From Oceanisphaera sp. IT1-181 (GTDB lineage: Bacteria > Pseudomonadota > Gammaproteobacteria > Enterobacterales > Aeromonadaceae), in contig NZ_CP136856.1 of NCBI RefSeq assembly GCF_033807535.1, positions 3,379,001 to 3,443,000 of the forward strand: a stretch of DNA of 64,000 nucleotides. Direction: 5' to 3'. The notes under the pieces are model-generated. The model made no database searches. It was not told where the DNA came from and saw nothing but the letters and a program-made list of their open reading frames with translations. The position numbers and the translations under genes were made by a program. Below, in pieces: positions 6,081-14,991 of the stretch (position 1 is the stretch's first letter; every line of letters begins with the position of its first letter).

Positions 6081-8153
6081 ATGAATCTGGACAAGATGTC
6101 TCTCAGTCTGCTCAAGGGCGTAGGCGACAAGATGTTAGAAAAACTGCAACGGCTCAACTTGAGCACGGTGCAGGATTTGCTGTTTCATCTGCCGCTGCGC
6201 TATGAAGACCGCACCCGCGTGCATGCCATTGGCGACTTAATGCCCGGCATGCATGTGTCGGTGATCGGTGAAATCGTCGACAGCAATATTAGCTATGGCC
6301 GTAAACGCATGCTGTTATGCCGCATGCGTGATGACAGCGGCAGTCTAACGCTGCGCTTTTTTAATTTTGCCGCCGCCCAAATGAATAACCTCACCGCTGG
6401 CACCAAAATTCGCGCCTTTGGCGAAATTCGTCCCGGCCAGCATGGCCTTGAGATTATCCATCCGGAATACAGCCTGCAGTTAGGCGACCAACAAATCGCT
6501 GGTGAAGCCAACTTAACGCCAGTGTATGGTGCTACCGAAGGCTTGCGCCAAATTACCCTGCGCCAACTCACCGACCAAGCGCTGGCGCTACTTGCGCAAA
6601 CGCCATTACAAGAATGGCTACCCAGCGGCTTATACGACAAACAAGTGAGCTTAAACACGGCGTTACAGCTGTTGCATCGCCCACCGGCAGACGTGGATTT
6701 ATTTACCCTAGAGCAAGGCAGCCATCCTGCTCAGCAACGGCTGATCATGGAAGAGCTGCTTGCCCATAATTTGTCGGTACTTAAAGTTCGCGAGCAAAGC
6801 CAAGCCCATCAGGCGCGCGGCTTACATTATCCTCAACAACTCATTAATGACTTTTTAGCGCAACTGCCCTTTACACCCACCGGTGCCCAGCAGCGAGTCG
6901 TGGCAGACATTGCCGCCGACTTAGCTAAGCAGGTGCCCATGATGCGCCTCGTACAAGGCGATGTAGGCTCAGGTAAAACTCTGGTGGCGGCACTCGCCGC
7001 ACTGCACGTCATCGGCAATCAAGGCCAAGTGGCGTTAATGGCACCTACCGAATTATTAGCCGAACAACACGCCAATAACTTCGCCGCTTGGCTAGCACCG
7101 TTAGGTATTCAAGTGGGTTGGTTGGCAGGCAAGGTAAAAGGCAAGGCGCGCGCCGAGCAACTGGCGCGACTGGCCAGTGGCGAAGTGGGCATGATAGTCG
7201 GCACCCACGCACTGTTTCAGGAAGAAGTGCAGTTTAATGCACTGGAATTAGTGATTATCGACGAACAACATCGTTTTGGTGTGCATCAGCGTTTGGCACT
7301 GCGTGAAAAAGGCAGCCAAGGGGAGTTTTACCCCCACCAATTGATCATGACCGCCACCCCCATTCCGCGCACTTTGGCCATGACCGCCTATGCGGATTTG
7401 GATACGTCCATTATCGATGAACTGCCGCCGGGCCGAACTCCAGTAAAAACCGTGGCCATGCCGGATACCCGCCGTGAAGAAATCGTCGCACGGGTGCGAG
7501 AAGTCTGCCGCGAGCAAGGCCGCCAAGCTTATTGGGTGTGTACCTTAATTGAAGAGTCCGATGTACTGGAGTGCCAAGCAGCAGAAGACACCGCCACCGA
7601 GCTCACCGCACAGTTACCCCAGCTAAAAGTAGGCCTAGTGCATGGCAGCATGAAGCCCGCAGAAAAACTAACGGTAATGGCGGACTTTAAAGCCGGTAAC
7701 TTAGATTTATTGGTGGCGACTACGGTAATAGAAGTGGGCGTAGACGTGCCTAATGCCTCTTTGATGATCATCGAAAACCCCGAGCGCTTAGGTTTAGCCC
7801 AACTGCACCAATTACGCGGCCGCGTCGGCCGCGGTGCCGTTGCCTCCCATTGTGTGCTCTTGTATCACGCGCCTCTTACCAAAACCGCCGGCCAGCGCTT
7901 AGGTGTATTACGCGACACCAACGACGGCTTTATTATTGCCCAAAAAGACTTAGAAATTCGCGGCCCCGGCGAGCTATTAGGCACCAAACAAACTGGCCTT
8001 GCGGACTTAAAGATTGCCGACCTCATCCGCGACCAACATCTATTACCCGAAGTACAACGCATCGCCCGTTATTTAGCGGACAAGCATCCAGAAGCCACAG
8101 CACCGCTGATCCGCCGCTGGCTAGGCGAGCGCGAGCATTATGGGAAGGTTTAA
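6081..8153 (+). CDS. recG: ATP-dependent DNA helicase RecG
   Basis: 690 residues, full length for RecG. The N-terminal wedge/OB domain (about 1-200) binds branched DNA. The superfamily 2 helicase core follows, with Walker A GDVGSGKT (293-300), DEQH (394-397), the MTATPIPRTLAM motif III region and the C-terminal helicase domain with QLRGRVGRG. The enzyme remodels stalled replication forks and Holliday junctions and counteracts R-loops. In E. coli recG is linked to spoT and trmH; here it stands alone between repeat-rich gaps. The ATG is preceded by GGTGAGG about 8 bases upstream. Confidence 0.96.
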   Translation: MNLDKMSLSLLKGVGDKMLEKLQRLNLSTVQDLLFHLPLRYEDRTRVHAIGDLMPGMHVSVIGEIVDSNISYGRKRMLLCRMRDDSGSLTLRFFNFAAAQMNNLTAGTKIRAFGEIRPGQHGLEIIHPEYSLQLGDQQIAGEANLTPVYGATEGLRQITLRQLTDQALALLAQTPLQEWLPSGLYDKQVSLNTALQLLHRPPADVDLFTLEQGSHPAQQRLIMEELLAHNLSVLKVREQSQAHQARGLHYPQQLINDFLAQLPFTPTGAQQRVVADIAADLAKQVPMMRLVQGDVGSGKTLVAALAALHVIGNQGQVALMAPTELLAEQHANNFAAWLAPLGIQVGWLAGKVKGKARAEQLARLASGEVGMIVGTHALFQEEVQFNALELVIIDEQHRFGVHQRLALREKGSQGEFYPHQLIMTATPIPRTLAMTAYADLDTSIIDELPPGRTPVKTVAMPDTRREEIVARVREVCREQGRQAYWVCTLIEESDVLECQAAEDTATELTAQLPQLKVGLVHGSMKPAEKLTVMADFKAGNLDLLVATTVIEVGVDVPNASLMIIENPERLGLAQLHQLRGRVGRGAVASHCVLLYHAPLTKTAGQRLGVLRDTNDGFIIAQKDLEIRGPGELLGTKQTGLADLKIADLIRDQHLLPEVQRIARYLADKHPEATAPLIRRWLGEREHYGKV

Positions 8154-8207
8154 CTGCAGCGCCGGGCGCCCAGCGCCTAGCTAAAGACAAAATCTAAAGC
8201 AAAGAGC

Positions 8208-8286
8208 TATTTTTGCCACGGAATACACGGAAGAACACGGAAAAATAGAGATTAAATCTGAAAGGGATTTTGATGGTAAAGGCTAA
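8208..8286 (+). repeat. CCACGGAA-family repeat, half copy
   Basis: TTTTTGCCACGGAATACACG, a further AACACGGAAAAATAGAGAT, AATCTGAAAGGGAT, and TGATGGTAAAGGC. Preceded at 8155-8183 by the GC box GCGCCGGGCGCCCAGCGCC also seen near 50354 and 6001. Confidence 0.8.
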
Positions 8287-8304
8287 GATTAAGACCTTGT
8301 AGAA

Positions 8305-8338
8305 GCCGCTTTAGCCGGCTGGTTTTGCGCAGCAAAAC
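8305..8338. repeat. 34-bp intergenic repeat (GCCGCTTTAGCCGGC type)
   Basis: GCCGCTTTAGCCGGCTGG followed by TTTTGCGCAGCAAAAC. An almost identical 34-mer is at 20062-20095 on the other strand. It contains two short palindromes, AGCCGGCT and GTTTTGCGCAGCAAAAC. Confidence 0.7.
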
Positions 8339-8344
8339 TAAACC

Positions 8345-8472
8345 AAGAGATTAAAGATGATCTGCAACGGAATCCGCAGAACCAACGGGAAAAATAGAGA
8401 TCAGATCTGAAAGGGATCTTGATGGTAAGAGCCGAGACTAGACACATGCAAAAGTGACAGGTGAAACAGAGA
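8345..8472 (+). repeat. CCACGGAA-family repeat, half copy with shared tail
   Basis: GAGATTAAAGATGATCTGC, CAACGGAA, AAAAATAGAGATCAGATCTG, TGATGGTAAGAGCC, then GCAAAAGTGACAGGTGAAAC. The tail matches the sequence after the copy at 1461. Confidence 0.75.
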
Positions 8473-8677
8473 CCGAATATACAGGCTGGTTTGGGTTTTG
8501 TAGGCGAACGCTTGCTCTCGCATTTCGCCGTAGGCGGAACGAGTTAAAAACCTAACAAAGAGGCGTATTTGTTGGAATGGGTAAAGCAGTCGGGCAGAGC
8601 GCACACTCGTAAAAAGAATGATTAATGCATTCCACAGACTTTAACAATCTCAGCGTAAATTCTAACTACCGATAGTT

Positions 8678-8701
8678 ACGGCCATTATGTTTAATGGCCG
8701 T
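8678..8701. other. Perfect 10-bp stem hairpin
   Basis: ACGGCCATTA, loop TGTT, TAATGGCCGT. No T run follows. Role unknown. Confidence 0.6.
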
Positions 8702-8996
8702 ATGTCACTACAGGTAATACGGAGTTATGTTTAAGGAATCAGCGCACCATCTCCTTGGCGCGCTGACAGATTGCCGTTTTGCCGTTACCCTGGCACCTCA
8801 AAACTCAATTTTGCACAGGTGAAAACCTATTATGCGCGTTGACCAACTGTGCCTGCTGCTCGATAACGGCGATTTGTAGAACTTGCTGCCATCGAAGAAG
8901 TTAGGACTCTAGCGCACACGCTTATAGCATTGCTTTGTTTCCCACATGCCTGCTGGCTAGGTATGATGTAAGTCTCGGTTTCTAAAGGGATGCTGC

Positions 8997-11036
8997 ATGA
9001 AAAAGCTGGCCAAATATCTGCTACTTACCTTGCTTGTGTTACTGCTCGCCGGTTGGTTGTTGTTGACGCTGTTTGATGCTAATCGCCTTAAGCAGCCCGT
9101 GCTGGCTTGGCTTAACGAGCACACCGACCTCGATGCATCCATAGGTGATATCACCTTTAACCCGCTGCATCCTTATACCTTGCTGGCTGAAGATGTGCGC
9201 TTAGGCGACTGGTTTAATGCGCGCCAAGTGTATGTGCAGCTGGCCACGCTTTCGCCGCTGTCCGGCCAAACTCGCATTGCCACCCTAGACCTTATTGATG
9301 CCAAACTGCTGCTGGATGACGCCATAGCGCTGCAGTTGCCAGATAACTTGGCCAATATTCACGTCGCCGAGTTCACCACCAAAAACTTGAGCCTAGACTG
9401 GCAAGGTTGGCAGGCGAAAGGTACCGATCTTACGCTGCATGATTGGCAGCCAAGGCTGGATGGCAATTGGCAGTGGGGTGCGGATGTGAATATAAGCGGC
9501 CAAGCACGCCAGCTTACTCAGCCAAATCTAGAGATGGCGCAACTGACTTTTCATGGCCAAGTACGCCAACAACAGCTGCAATTAACTGAAATAAAAAGCC
9601 GCTTATTTGATGGCATATTTGAGTCCAACGTAGTCGTAAACTGGCCCGAGCAACAGCTGACCTTAAACTCCCCGCAATTTAGTCATAACCAACTGCAGTT
9701 TGAACAACTGCCAGAACCTGCCTCCGGCTGGAGCTTACAGATCAATAAAGCTCAGCTCGAAAAAGTGAGCATCACTAGCCCTTACCTCACCAGTAATAAT
9801 ATCAGTGGTGAGCTGCGCTATTTTGAGTGGGCGGCAGGCCAGTTACCCGATGCCAGTGGCCAGTGGCAGGCCGATGAAGCCGTGCTGGATTGGCTGCGCC
9901 TTGATAAGCACCAAGGTGAGTTACTCAGCAGTCAAAAGCAGCTGAGCCTCAATATTAATGGTCAAGCCTATGAAGGCAGCGTGACCAGCGAGCTGCGCTG
10001 GCACCCAGAACAAGGCCGACTCGATATTGACTCTTTAGCGATGCAAAATAATAAGTTTGTGTGGCAAGCAGACATGAAATGGCCGCTACCAGAAGTGCGG
10101 TTGCATAAGCTGGACATCAGTAATGGTGAGCTATTATCGCTGGACCCAAACTTGCCGCTTTCTGTAACCGGTGGCGAGCTGTTTGTTAATGATATCGCTT
10201 GGTCGGCGGGCCAATGGCGACCTTTAAGTAAGCAAGCGCGAGCGGAAGCCAATTGGAATGAAATTGCCTTTAACAGCTTAATTGCCCGCCAAGGCAAGGC
10301 GAAGGCCAAGTTAGATGATACCCATCTGTGGCTAACGGAACTCAGCAGTGATGCACTAGAGGGCCAAGTCACGTTGAGCGGCAAGCTGGGTTTGTACCCG
10401 CCTTACGCGATTGACGCCGAGCTTAAAGGCCAAGAGTTAGCCTTGCGCCCGGTAAGCCGTTGGCTAAAGGCAGATCGTAACTTTTCAGGCAAGGTTGAGA
10501 TTAATGCCGAGCTTAAAGGCGAGATACAAAATAGAAAAACTTGGCAGGGGCAAGTGGCCCTGAGCGGCCAAGAGGTGTTCGTCGAAAAATTGGGGCTAGA
10601 TAATTGGCTCAGCCAACGACTGCGTGAAGATTATGCCCAGGTTAAAAGCGTAGATGCGCAACTGGCGGCGCTGGATTTAAACCAAGGCGACAGTTTTATT
10701 TATCAACTCGAACTTAAAGGACCCATTAACAACGGCCGTTGGCGCCTTGATGGCAGCGCGCTACAAAGTGTCCGCTATTTATTGGCCTTGCGCGGCGAGG
10801 TCGACTTAGCCGGCGGCTGGCAACTGGAGGTGGGTGCAGTTAATGATAAAGGCTGTCGCGAGCTGGCCATTGAACTGAGCGAAAGCTGGCGCGCGCCCAA
10901 GCTGACGATTCATCAACCCAAACTCGTTAGCCCTTGTAAGCCTTGGTATCAAGGTGGCGTGCCCTACCCTAAATCCGGTTTGTCTGGGAGCATATTAGAA
11001 GGTGTACGGGCGTTGCAGATGGGTGAAGAAGAGTAA
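8997..11036 (+). CDS. AsmA-family inner-membrane-anchored periplasmic protein
   Basis: 679 residues. One N-terminal signal-anchor helix (about 5-25; KYLLLTLLVLLLAGWLLLTLF) precedes a long periplasmic region rich in beta strand with the AsmA-like start NRLKQPVLAWLNEHTDLDASIGDI and a repeated NGELLSL / LSGKLGLYPPYAIDAELKG pattern towards the C-terminus. AsmA-family proteins such as AsmA, TamB, YhdP and YicH form hydrophobic grooves thought to carry phospholipid between inner and outer membrane. Which paralogue this is cannot be decided by eye. It stands alone between repeats. Confidence 0.82.
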   Translation: MKKLAKYLLLTLLVLLLAGWLLLTLFDANRLKQPVLAWLNEHTDLDASIGDITFNPLHPYTLLAEDVRLGDWFNARQVYVQLATLSPLSGQTRIATLDLIDAKLLLDDAIALQLPDNLANIHVAEFTTKNLSLDWQGWQAKGTDLTLHDWQPRLDGNWQWGADVNISGQARQLTQPNLEMAQLTFHGQVRQQQLQLTEIKSRLFDGIFESNVVVNWPEQQLTLNSPQFSHNQLQFEQLPEPASGWSLQINKAQLEKVSITSPYLTSNNISGELRYFEWAAGQLPDASGQWQADEAVLDWLRLDKHQGELLSSQKQLSLNINGQAYEGSVTSELRWHPEQGRLDIDSLAMQNNKFVWQADMKWPLPEVRLHKLDISNGELLSLDPNLPLSVTGGELFVNDIAWSAGQWRPLSKQARAEANWNEIAFNSLIARQGKAKAKLDDTHLWLTELSSDALEGQVTLSGKLGLYPPYAIDAELKGQELALRPVSRWLKADRNFSGKVEINAELKGEIQNRKTWQGQVALSGQEVFVEKLGLDNWLSQRLREDYAQVKSVDAQLAALDLNQGDSFIYQLELKGPINNGRWRLDGSALQSVRYLLALRGEVDLAGGWQLEVGAVNDKGCRELAIELSESWRAPKLTIHQPKLVSPCKPWYQGGVPYPKSGLSGSILEGVRALQMGEEE

Positions 11037-11040
11037 AGAT

Positions 11041-11240
11041 AGCGGTACGTTTTACGCCGTACGCTGTCCGTAAAGGCCAATGACAAAAGGCTTTCTCTGT
11101 TCTGATGTCGTGGCCAAAATGATTTACATCTATGGTGTAATGCGAGAACAAGTGTTCGCCTACAAAAAACACCGCTTTACCCCCTTAATAATGAAAGCAA
11201 AGGGCCATGTTATTTTTTTAACGTACGGCGTAAGGCGTGA
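11041..11240. repeat. GTACGCCGTA-type palindromes and a GTAGGCGAAC repeat
   Basis: AGCGGTACGTTTTACGCCGT at 11040 and, reversed, ACGTACGGCGTAAGGCGTG at 11221 bracket a reversed copy (11124-11165) of the GTAGGCGAACGCTTG motif found at 8500. Relatives of the palindrome occur in at least six other gaps. Confidence 0.6.
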
Positions 11241-11263
11241 AACGTATCGCTGCCCTTCGGGCG

Positions 11264-12154
11264 CTAATGCGGCAAAACCACGTAGCGGCCGTTAAAGATG
11301 GCGGCCACTTGGTCGCCGCTATACAAGGTCACCTTTAGCTCGATACGTACTCTCTCGCCGGCTTGTAGCGGGATCAGCTGCTCGCGCAGTCGACCAGTTA
11401 CTTCGGCGGTGGGTTCATCCCACACCGGCTTGGAGTATTTAATATCACCACTACCCTGCACTATGTCGCCGCTTAAGCCAAATTCTTGCATTTGCAACCA
11501 GATAAGTCCCCAGCCAGTGAGCACGCATTGGCTGTAAATACTGCCGGCAAACATGGAGTCATGTAGGTTGAGATTCGCAGTCAGATTGGCCTTGGTCTTA
11601 AAGCGGGTACCGGTATATTGGATAATCTTAATGCCCATTTTCTCGGTGATCGGAATACGCTTATGCCACTCGCGCTGTAAATCGTCACACAATTCTGGGC
11701 AGTGGCGAATTTGATGAATCGATGTCAGGGCTTTGATCATCTGTCGATGAGGGATTTTGCCAAAACTAATGGGGCCTTCGCCAACCACGGTAAAACCGCA
11801 GCGGCTATAAAAAGACACGGCTTCTTCCCGGGCGTTCATCACTAAACGCCGTGCGCCTTGCTGGCGCGCTACCTGCTCTAACGCCTGCACCATGCGCGTG
11901 CCCAAGCCGTGGTCGCGATTATCGGATACCACCGCCATAAAACGAATTTGTGCTTCGTCGCCACTCACATACAGCCGACCCACAGCCACTAGTTTGCCTT
12001 GGTAATCGACCATCATGCGATGATGCGCATATTCATCAAACTCATCGCGCTCTGAGCCTTTGGGCTGTTGCCAGGGCTTGCGCAGTAATTGCCAACGCAG
12101 CTGATAATACGCCTCGAGTTCCGCTTCCGTTTGCGGGGTGACCACACGATACAT
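11264..12154 (-). CDS. yiiD: YiiD-type bifunctional protein: GNAT domain plus thioesterase-like domain
   Basis: 296 residues. Residues 1-145 form a GNAT acetyltransferase fold (RFMAVVSDNRDHGLGTRMV is the acetyl-CoA-binding motif A, and FYSRCGFTVVGE the C-terminal motif). Residues about 155-296 are a hot-dog thioesterase-like domain (NLHDSMFAGSIYSQCVLTGW). This fusion is YiiD of E. coli, which I recall being described as a malonyl-ACP decarboxylase that helps start fatty-acid synthesis (MadA); that function is from memory. As in E. coli it lies next to dtd and yihY on the same strand. The ATG is preceded by AGGAG. Confidence 0.88.
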   Translation of the reverse strand: MYRVVTPQTEAELEAYYQLRWQLLRKPWQQPKGSERDEFDEYAHHRMMVDYQGKLVAVGRLYVSGDEAQIRFMAVVSDNRDHGLGTRMVQALEQVARQQGARRLVMNAREEAVSFYSRCGFTVVGEGPISFGKIPHRQMIKALTSIHQIRHCPELCDDLQREWHKRIPITEKMGIKIIQYTGTRFKTKANLTANLNLHDSMFAGSIYSQCVLTGWGLIWLQMQEFGLSGDIVQGSGDIKYSKPVWDEPTAEVTGRLREQLIPLQAGERVRIELKVTLYSGDQVAAIFNGRYVVLPH

Positions 12155-12290
12155 GGTCTGCTCCTATGTATATAAATATGAGTGCGAATATGAATGTTGA
12201 TTTAACTACCAGTCACACAGGCGAAACCTAGCCAAAGATTCAATTTAAGCTAGAGATGGAAAATCGTTAGCAATTAACACGCATCAGAGA

Positions 12291-12728
12291 TTAAACCTGT
12301 AGCCAAAAGGTGACAGGGCCATCGTTGACTAAGCTCACTTGCATGTCGGCCGCAAAACGGCCAGTTTCGGTCGTCATGCCTTGTGCGCGAGCGGCCTGCA
12401 CAAAATACTGATACCAATGCTCAGCATCTTGATGGCTGGCACCGTTAGAAAAGCTAGGTCGCAAGCCGGTATTGGTGTCGGCGGCCAAGGTGAATTGCGA
12501 TACTACCAACAAGCTGCCGCCCACTTGGCTGACATTTAAATTCATTTTATCGTCGGCATCAGCAAACACCCGATAAGCCAAGACTTTGCGCACTAATTTA
12601 TCGGCCTTGGCTTGGTCGTCACCCTTCTCAACGCCGAGCAAGACTAATAGCCCTGGCCCAATAGTGCCCACAGCTTCACTTTCAACTGTGACTGACGCCG
12701 AACTCACTCGCTGAATAAGCGCTATCAT
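12291..12728 (-). CDS. dtd: D-aminoacyl-tRNA deacylase
   Basis: 145 residues, full length. It begins MIALIQRVSSASVTVE, with the conserved SQFTLAADT (active-site Ser-Gln-Thr region) and the closing NDGPVTFWLQV (Gly-cisPro region). The enzyme hydrolyses D-amino acids, and glycine mischarged on tRNA-Ala, from tRNA. It overlaps the end of the pip gene by 4 bp (ATGA), showing translational coupling within yihY-pip-dtd. A 136-bp gap separates it from yiiD. Confidence 0.96.
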   Translation of the reverse strand: MIALIQRVSSASVTVESEAVGTIGPGLLVLLGVEKGDDQAKADKLVRKVLAYRVFADADDKMNLNVSQVGGSLLVVSQFTLAADTNTGLRPSFSNGASHQDAEHWYQYFVQAARAQGMTTETGRFAADMQVSLVNDGPVTFWLQV

Positions 12729-13684
12729 GCTTTCGCCAACTCCCTTGCCATCTGATCTGTGGCTTTTACTAAGGCGTCTATAATACTCGGTTCAAAAGCG
12801 GAATGTCCGGCTCCGGGTACAATTTGCAGATTTAATTCAGGCCAATGTTCGGCTAATTCTAGCGCCGCCGCAGGCTTACAAATCATGTCATAACGCCCGT
12901 GGATTAACACAGCGGGCAGGCCGCGTAATTTCTCCACTTGGCGAATGATGTGATTTTCTTCAATGAAACAATGATTGATAAAATAATGGCTCTCAATTCT
13001 GGCCAGTGCCAAGGCATCGTGGGCTTGGCCGTAATGCTCTATTGCGTCTATACGCGGCTGTAACGTTGAGATACGCCCTTCCCAAATTGCCCACGCCCGC
13101 GCTGCATTGAGCCGCGCCAGTTCGTTACTGCTGGTGAGCAAGCGATAATAATGAGTGAGTAAGTGGCGCGTCTCACCGTCAAGGGGAGTCAGAAAGTCTT
13201 GGTAATAATCGGCAAACACTTGCGCCGCGCCGCCTTCCGGCTGATACAGCCAGTTAAGATCTTGCTCACGCGCCAAAAACAGCCCGCGCAGCACTAAGCC
13301 CCGCACTCGATCTCTATGCTCAATGGCATAACAAAGCGCCAAGGTCGCGCCCCAAGAGCCGCCAAATACCAACCACGACTCCACGCCTAAGGTAGTACGG
13401 ATCTGCTCCATATCGGCGATTAGCGCTTGCGTGTGGTTATCCGCTAATTCGGCGTGAGGTTGTGACTGACCGGCGCCGCGCTGATCAAACAAGATAATGC
13501 GATAGCTTTCAGGATCAAAAAAGCGTCTGTGCTCGCCACTGGTGCCCGCTCCTGGCCCGCCGTGCACTAACAGCACCGGAATACCCAACGGATTGCCGCT
13601 CTCTTCTACATAAAGGGTATGGCGATCAGAAACTTTAAGTTGATGCTGCTGATAAGGGGTGATACTCGGATATAAGCTGCGCAT
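12725..13684 (-). CDS. pip: Proline iminopeptidase (alpha/beta hydrolase, S33)
   Basis: 319 residues with the alpha/beta-hydrolase layout: oxyanion HGGPGAG near residue 41, nucleophile elbow GGSWGATLAL (Ser about 110), acid in GRYDMICKP and catalytic His in GAGHSAFEP. The sequence FDQRGAGQSQPHAELADNHT is typical of prolyl aminopeptidases. It releases N-terminal proline from cytoplasmic peptides. It sits between yihY and dtd, which are adjacent in E. coli, and is joined to both by overlaps (TAATG with yihY, ATGA with dtd), so it belongs to this operon here. Confidence 0.93.
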   Translation of the reverse strand: MRSLYPSITPYQQHQLKVSDRHTLYVEESGNPLGIPVLLVHGGPGAGTSGEHRRFFDPESYRIILFDQRGAGQSQPHAELADNHTQALIADMEQIRTTLGVESWLVFGGSWGATLALCYAIEHRDRVRGLVLRGLFLAREQDLNWLYQPEGGAAQVFADYYQDFLTPLDGETRHLLTHYYRLLTSSNELARLNAARAWAIWEGRISTLQPRIDAIEHYGQAHDALALARIESHYFINHCFIEENHIIRQVEKLRGLPAVLIHGRYDMICKPAAALELAEHWPELNLQIVPGAGHSAFEPSIIDALVKATDQMARELAKA

Positions 13685-14586
13685 TAATCCTCCTCCGCCG
13701 CGGCGGCTTCTGGGTTTAAATCCTCGAAGCGCTTGCCTAGCAAACGCTCAAATTCGCCTAAGCCTGCGGTAATTTCAGCGCCCAGCAAGGCCACCATCCA
13801 GCTCAAATAGACCCACACAAAAATAATAGGAATGGTAGCTAAGGTGCCATAAATCGCTTCGTAAGACGGGAACTGCACTATGTAAAAAGCAAAGGCCCGC
13901 TTGGCAATTTCAAATAAGATACCCGCCACTAAAGCGCCACAAATGGCGTGAGTGAAACGCACCCGAATATTGGGCACCACCATGTAAAACACCACAAACA
14001 TGCCGGTCGATAAGAAAAACGGCAACACAGACAACAAGTATGAGCTTAAGCCTAATACATCGTCATTAAATACTTGAATGGTAGTGATATAAGAGGTCAG
14101 CACTAGGCTAGCACCCACCAAGATAGGGCCTAATGTGAGGATCATCCAATAAGTAGCAAAGGCGACGGAGGCGCGGCGTTTATCGGTAACCCGCCAGATA
14201 TAATTGAAGTTTTGATCGATAGCCGAAATCAACAGCATGGCGGTAAAAGCCAAGGCTGCCACGCCAATGGCGGTGGTTTTAGAGGCGTTATCGACGAAGC
14301 TTTGAATTTTTTCTTGTACTACGTCACCGGCGGCCGGCACGAAGTTAGTAAAAATAAAATGCTGTATGGTTGCTCGCAGCTCTTCAAACATAGGAAAGGC
14401 CGACATCATGGCAAACACCACCGCAAGCATGGGTACCAAAGACAATAAGGTGATGTAGGCCAAATATCCCGCCGTGACTTTGAGTCGATCATCCTCAATT
14501 CGGCGCCACATGAAACAGCCAAACTCTCGGCCGTGATCGCGAAGGAAATGCAGCCGATGCAGTAAGTGCGCGATAAGTTGACGCAT
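13684..14586 (-). CDS. yihY: YihY/BrkB-family inner-membrane protein
   Basis: 300 residues with six or so membrane segments and the family hallmarks RIEDDRLKVTAGYLAYITLLSLVPMLAV near the N-terminus and FPSYEAIYGTLATIPIIFVWVYLSWMVALLGAEI near the C-terminus. The family was once called ribonuclease BN by mistake; its real role is unknown, possibly transport. An acidic cytoplasmic tail (EAAAAEED) ends the protein. First gene of yihY-pip-dtd; its stop overlaps the pip start. Confidence 0.93.
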   Translation of the reverse strand: MRQLIAHLLHRLHFLRDHGREFGCFMWRRIEDDRLKVTAGYLAYITLLSLVPMLAVVFAMMSAFPMFEELRATIQHFIFTNFVPAAGDVVQEKIQSFVDNASKTTAIGVAALAFTAMLLISAIDQNFNYIWRVTDKRRASVAFATYWMILTLGPILVGASLVLTSYITTIQVFNDDVLGLSSYLLSVLPFFLSTGMFVVFYMVVPNIRVRFTHAICGALVAGILFEIAKRAFAFYIVQFPSYEAIYGTLATIPIIFVWVYLSWMVALLGAEITAGLGEFERLLGKRFEDLNPEAAAAEED

Positions 14587-14732
14587 AAGGTCCTCAAGGC
14601 TTCCGTAAATGTTTCTTATTGTGGCAAATTAACCATCACGAGTGCCAGTCGGATATGATTTACCGACAAATCTACTTCACAAAACTAGTCTTAAAGTACT
14701 GAAAGACAGCAAAGGCCGGCGTGTTTTGTGTT

Positions 14733-14822
14733 TATGCCGTCTTCCTGATGAAAATCAGGATCTCGTTTTTGATATTAGTGCCTAAGTGCGAGATACCGAG
14801 GCGAGCTCGGTAAGACGGCATA
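14733..14822. repeat. Cloverleaf-family repeat, best copy: perfect four-way junction
   Basis: Outer stem TATGCCGTCTT (14733-14743) with AAGACGGCATA (14812-14822). Inside, with no unpaired base between helices: CCTGAT-GAAA-ATCAGG (14744-14759), ATCTCG...CGAGAT (14760-14794) and ACCGAG-GCGAG-CTCGGT (14795-14811). All stems are perfectly paired. Further copies: 14841-14927, 5834-5890, 25761-25841 and fragments at about 5540 and 18962-19018. Confidence 0.85.
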
Positions 14823-14840
14823 GGGCGGTATTTTTGTATT

Positions 14841-14927
14841 TAAGCCGTCTTCCTGATGCACATCAGGATCTCGTTTTTGATGCTAATACCTAAGTGCGAG
14901 ATATGGTCGCAAGTCCGGTAGGCTGCA
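14841..14927. repeat. Cloverleaf-family repeat, second copy
   Basis: Same order as the copy 20 bp upstream: AAGCCGTCTT, hairpin CCTGATG-CA-CATCAGG, ATCTCG...CGAGAT. The third hairpin and the right outer arm (GTAGGCTGC) have decayed. Confidence 0.75.
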
Positions 14928-14991
14928 AGGGGCGGTGCTTGTCTTTAACTTACGGCGTTAAACGTATGGCGTACCGCTGCCCTTCGGGCAT

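Larger units (their letters stand above)
8154..8996. other. 843-bp gap, repeats and no supportable gene
   Basis: Contains two CCACGGAA half copies, the 34-bp repeat, a GTAGGCGAACGCTTGCTCTC repeat (about 8500-8540; reversed relative at 11124-11165), and a hairpin. The stretch 8700-8990 is ordinary-looking unique sequence. Its only ATG-led frame there (8832-8879) has 15 codons and was not called. The AsmA promoter should be in the last 100 bp. Confidence 0.65.

Noticed and set aside
8832..8879. Short ATG frame beginning MRVDQLCLLLDNGDL
   Set aside because: Only 15 codons, with no neighbour or homologue to support it.
14733..14822. Cloverleaf repeat as a tRNA gene
   Set aside because: Stem lengths, absence of the T-loop and D-loop consensus, no CCA-type acceptor end, and multiple degenerate copies all argue against tRNA.
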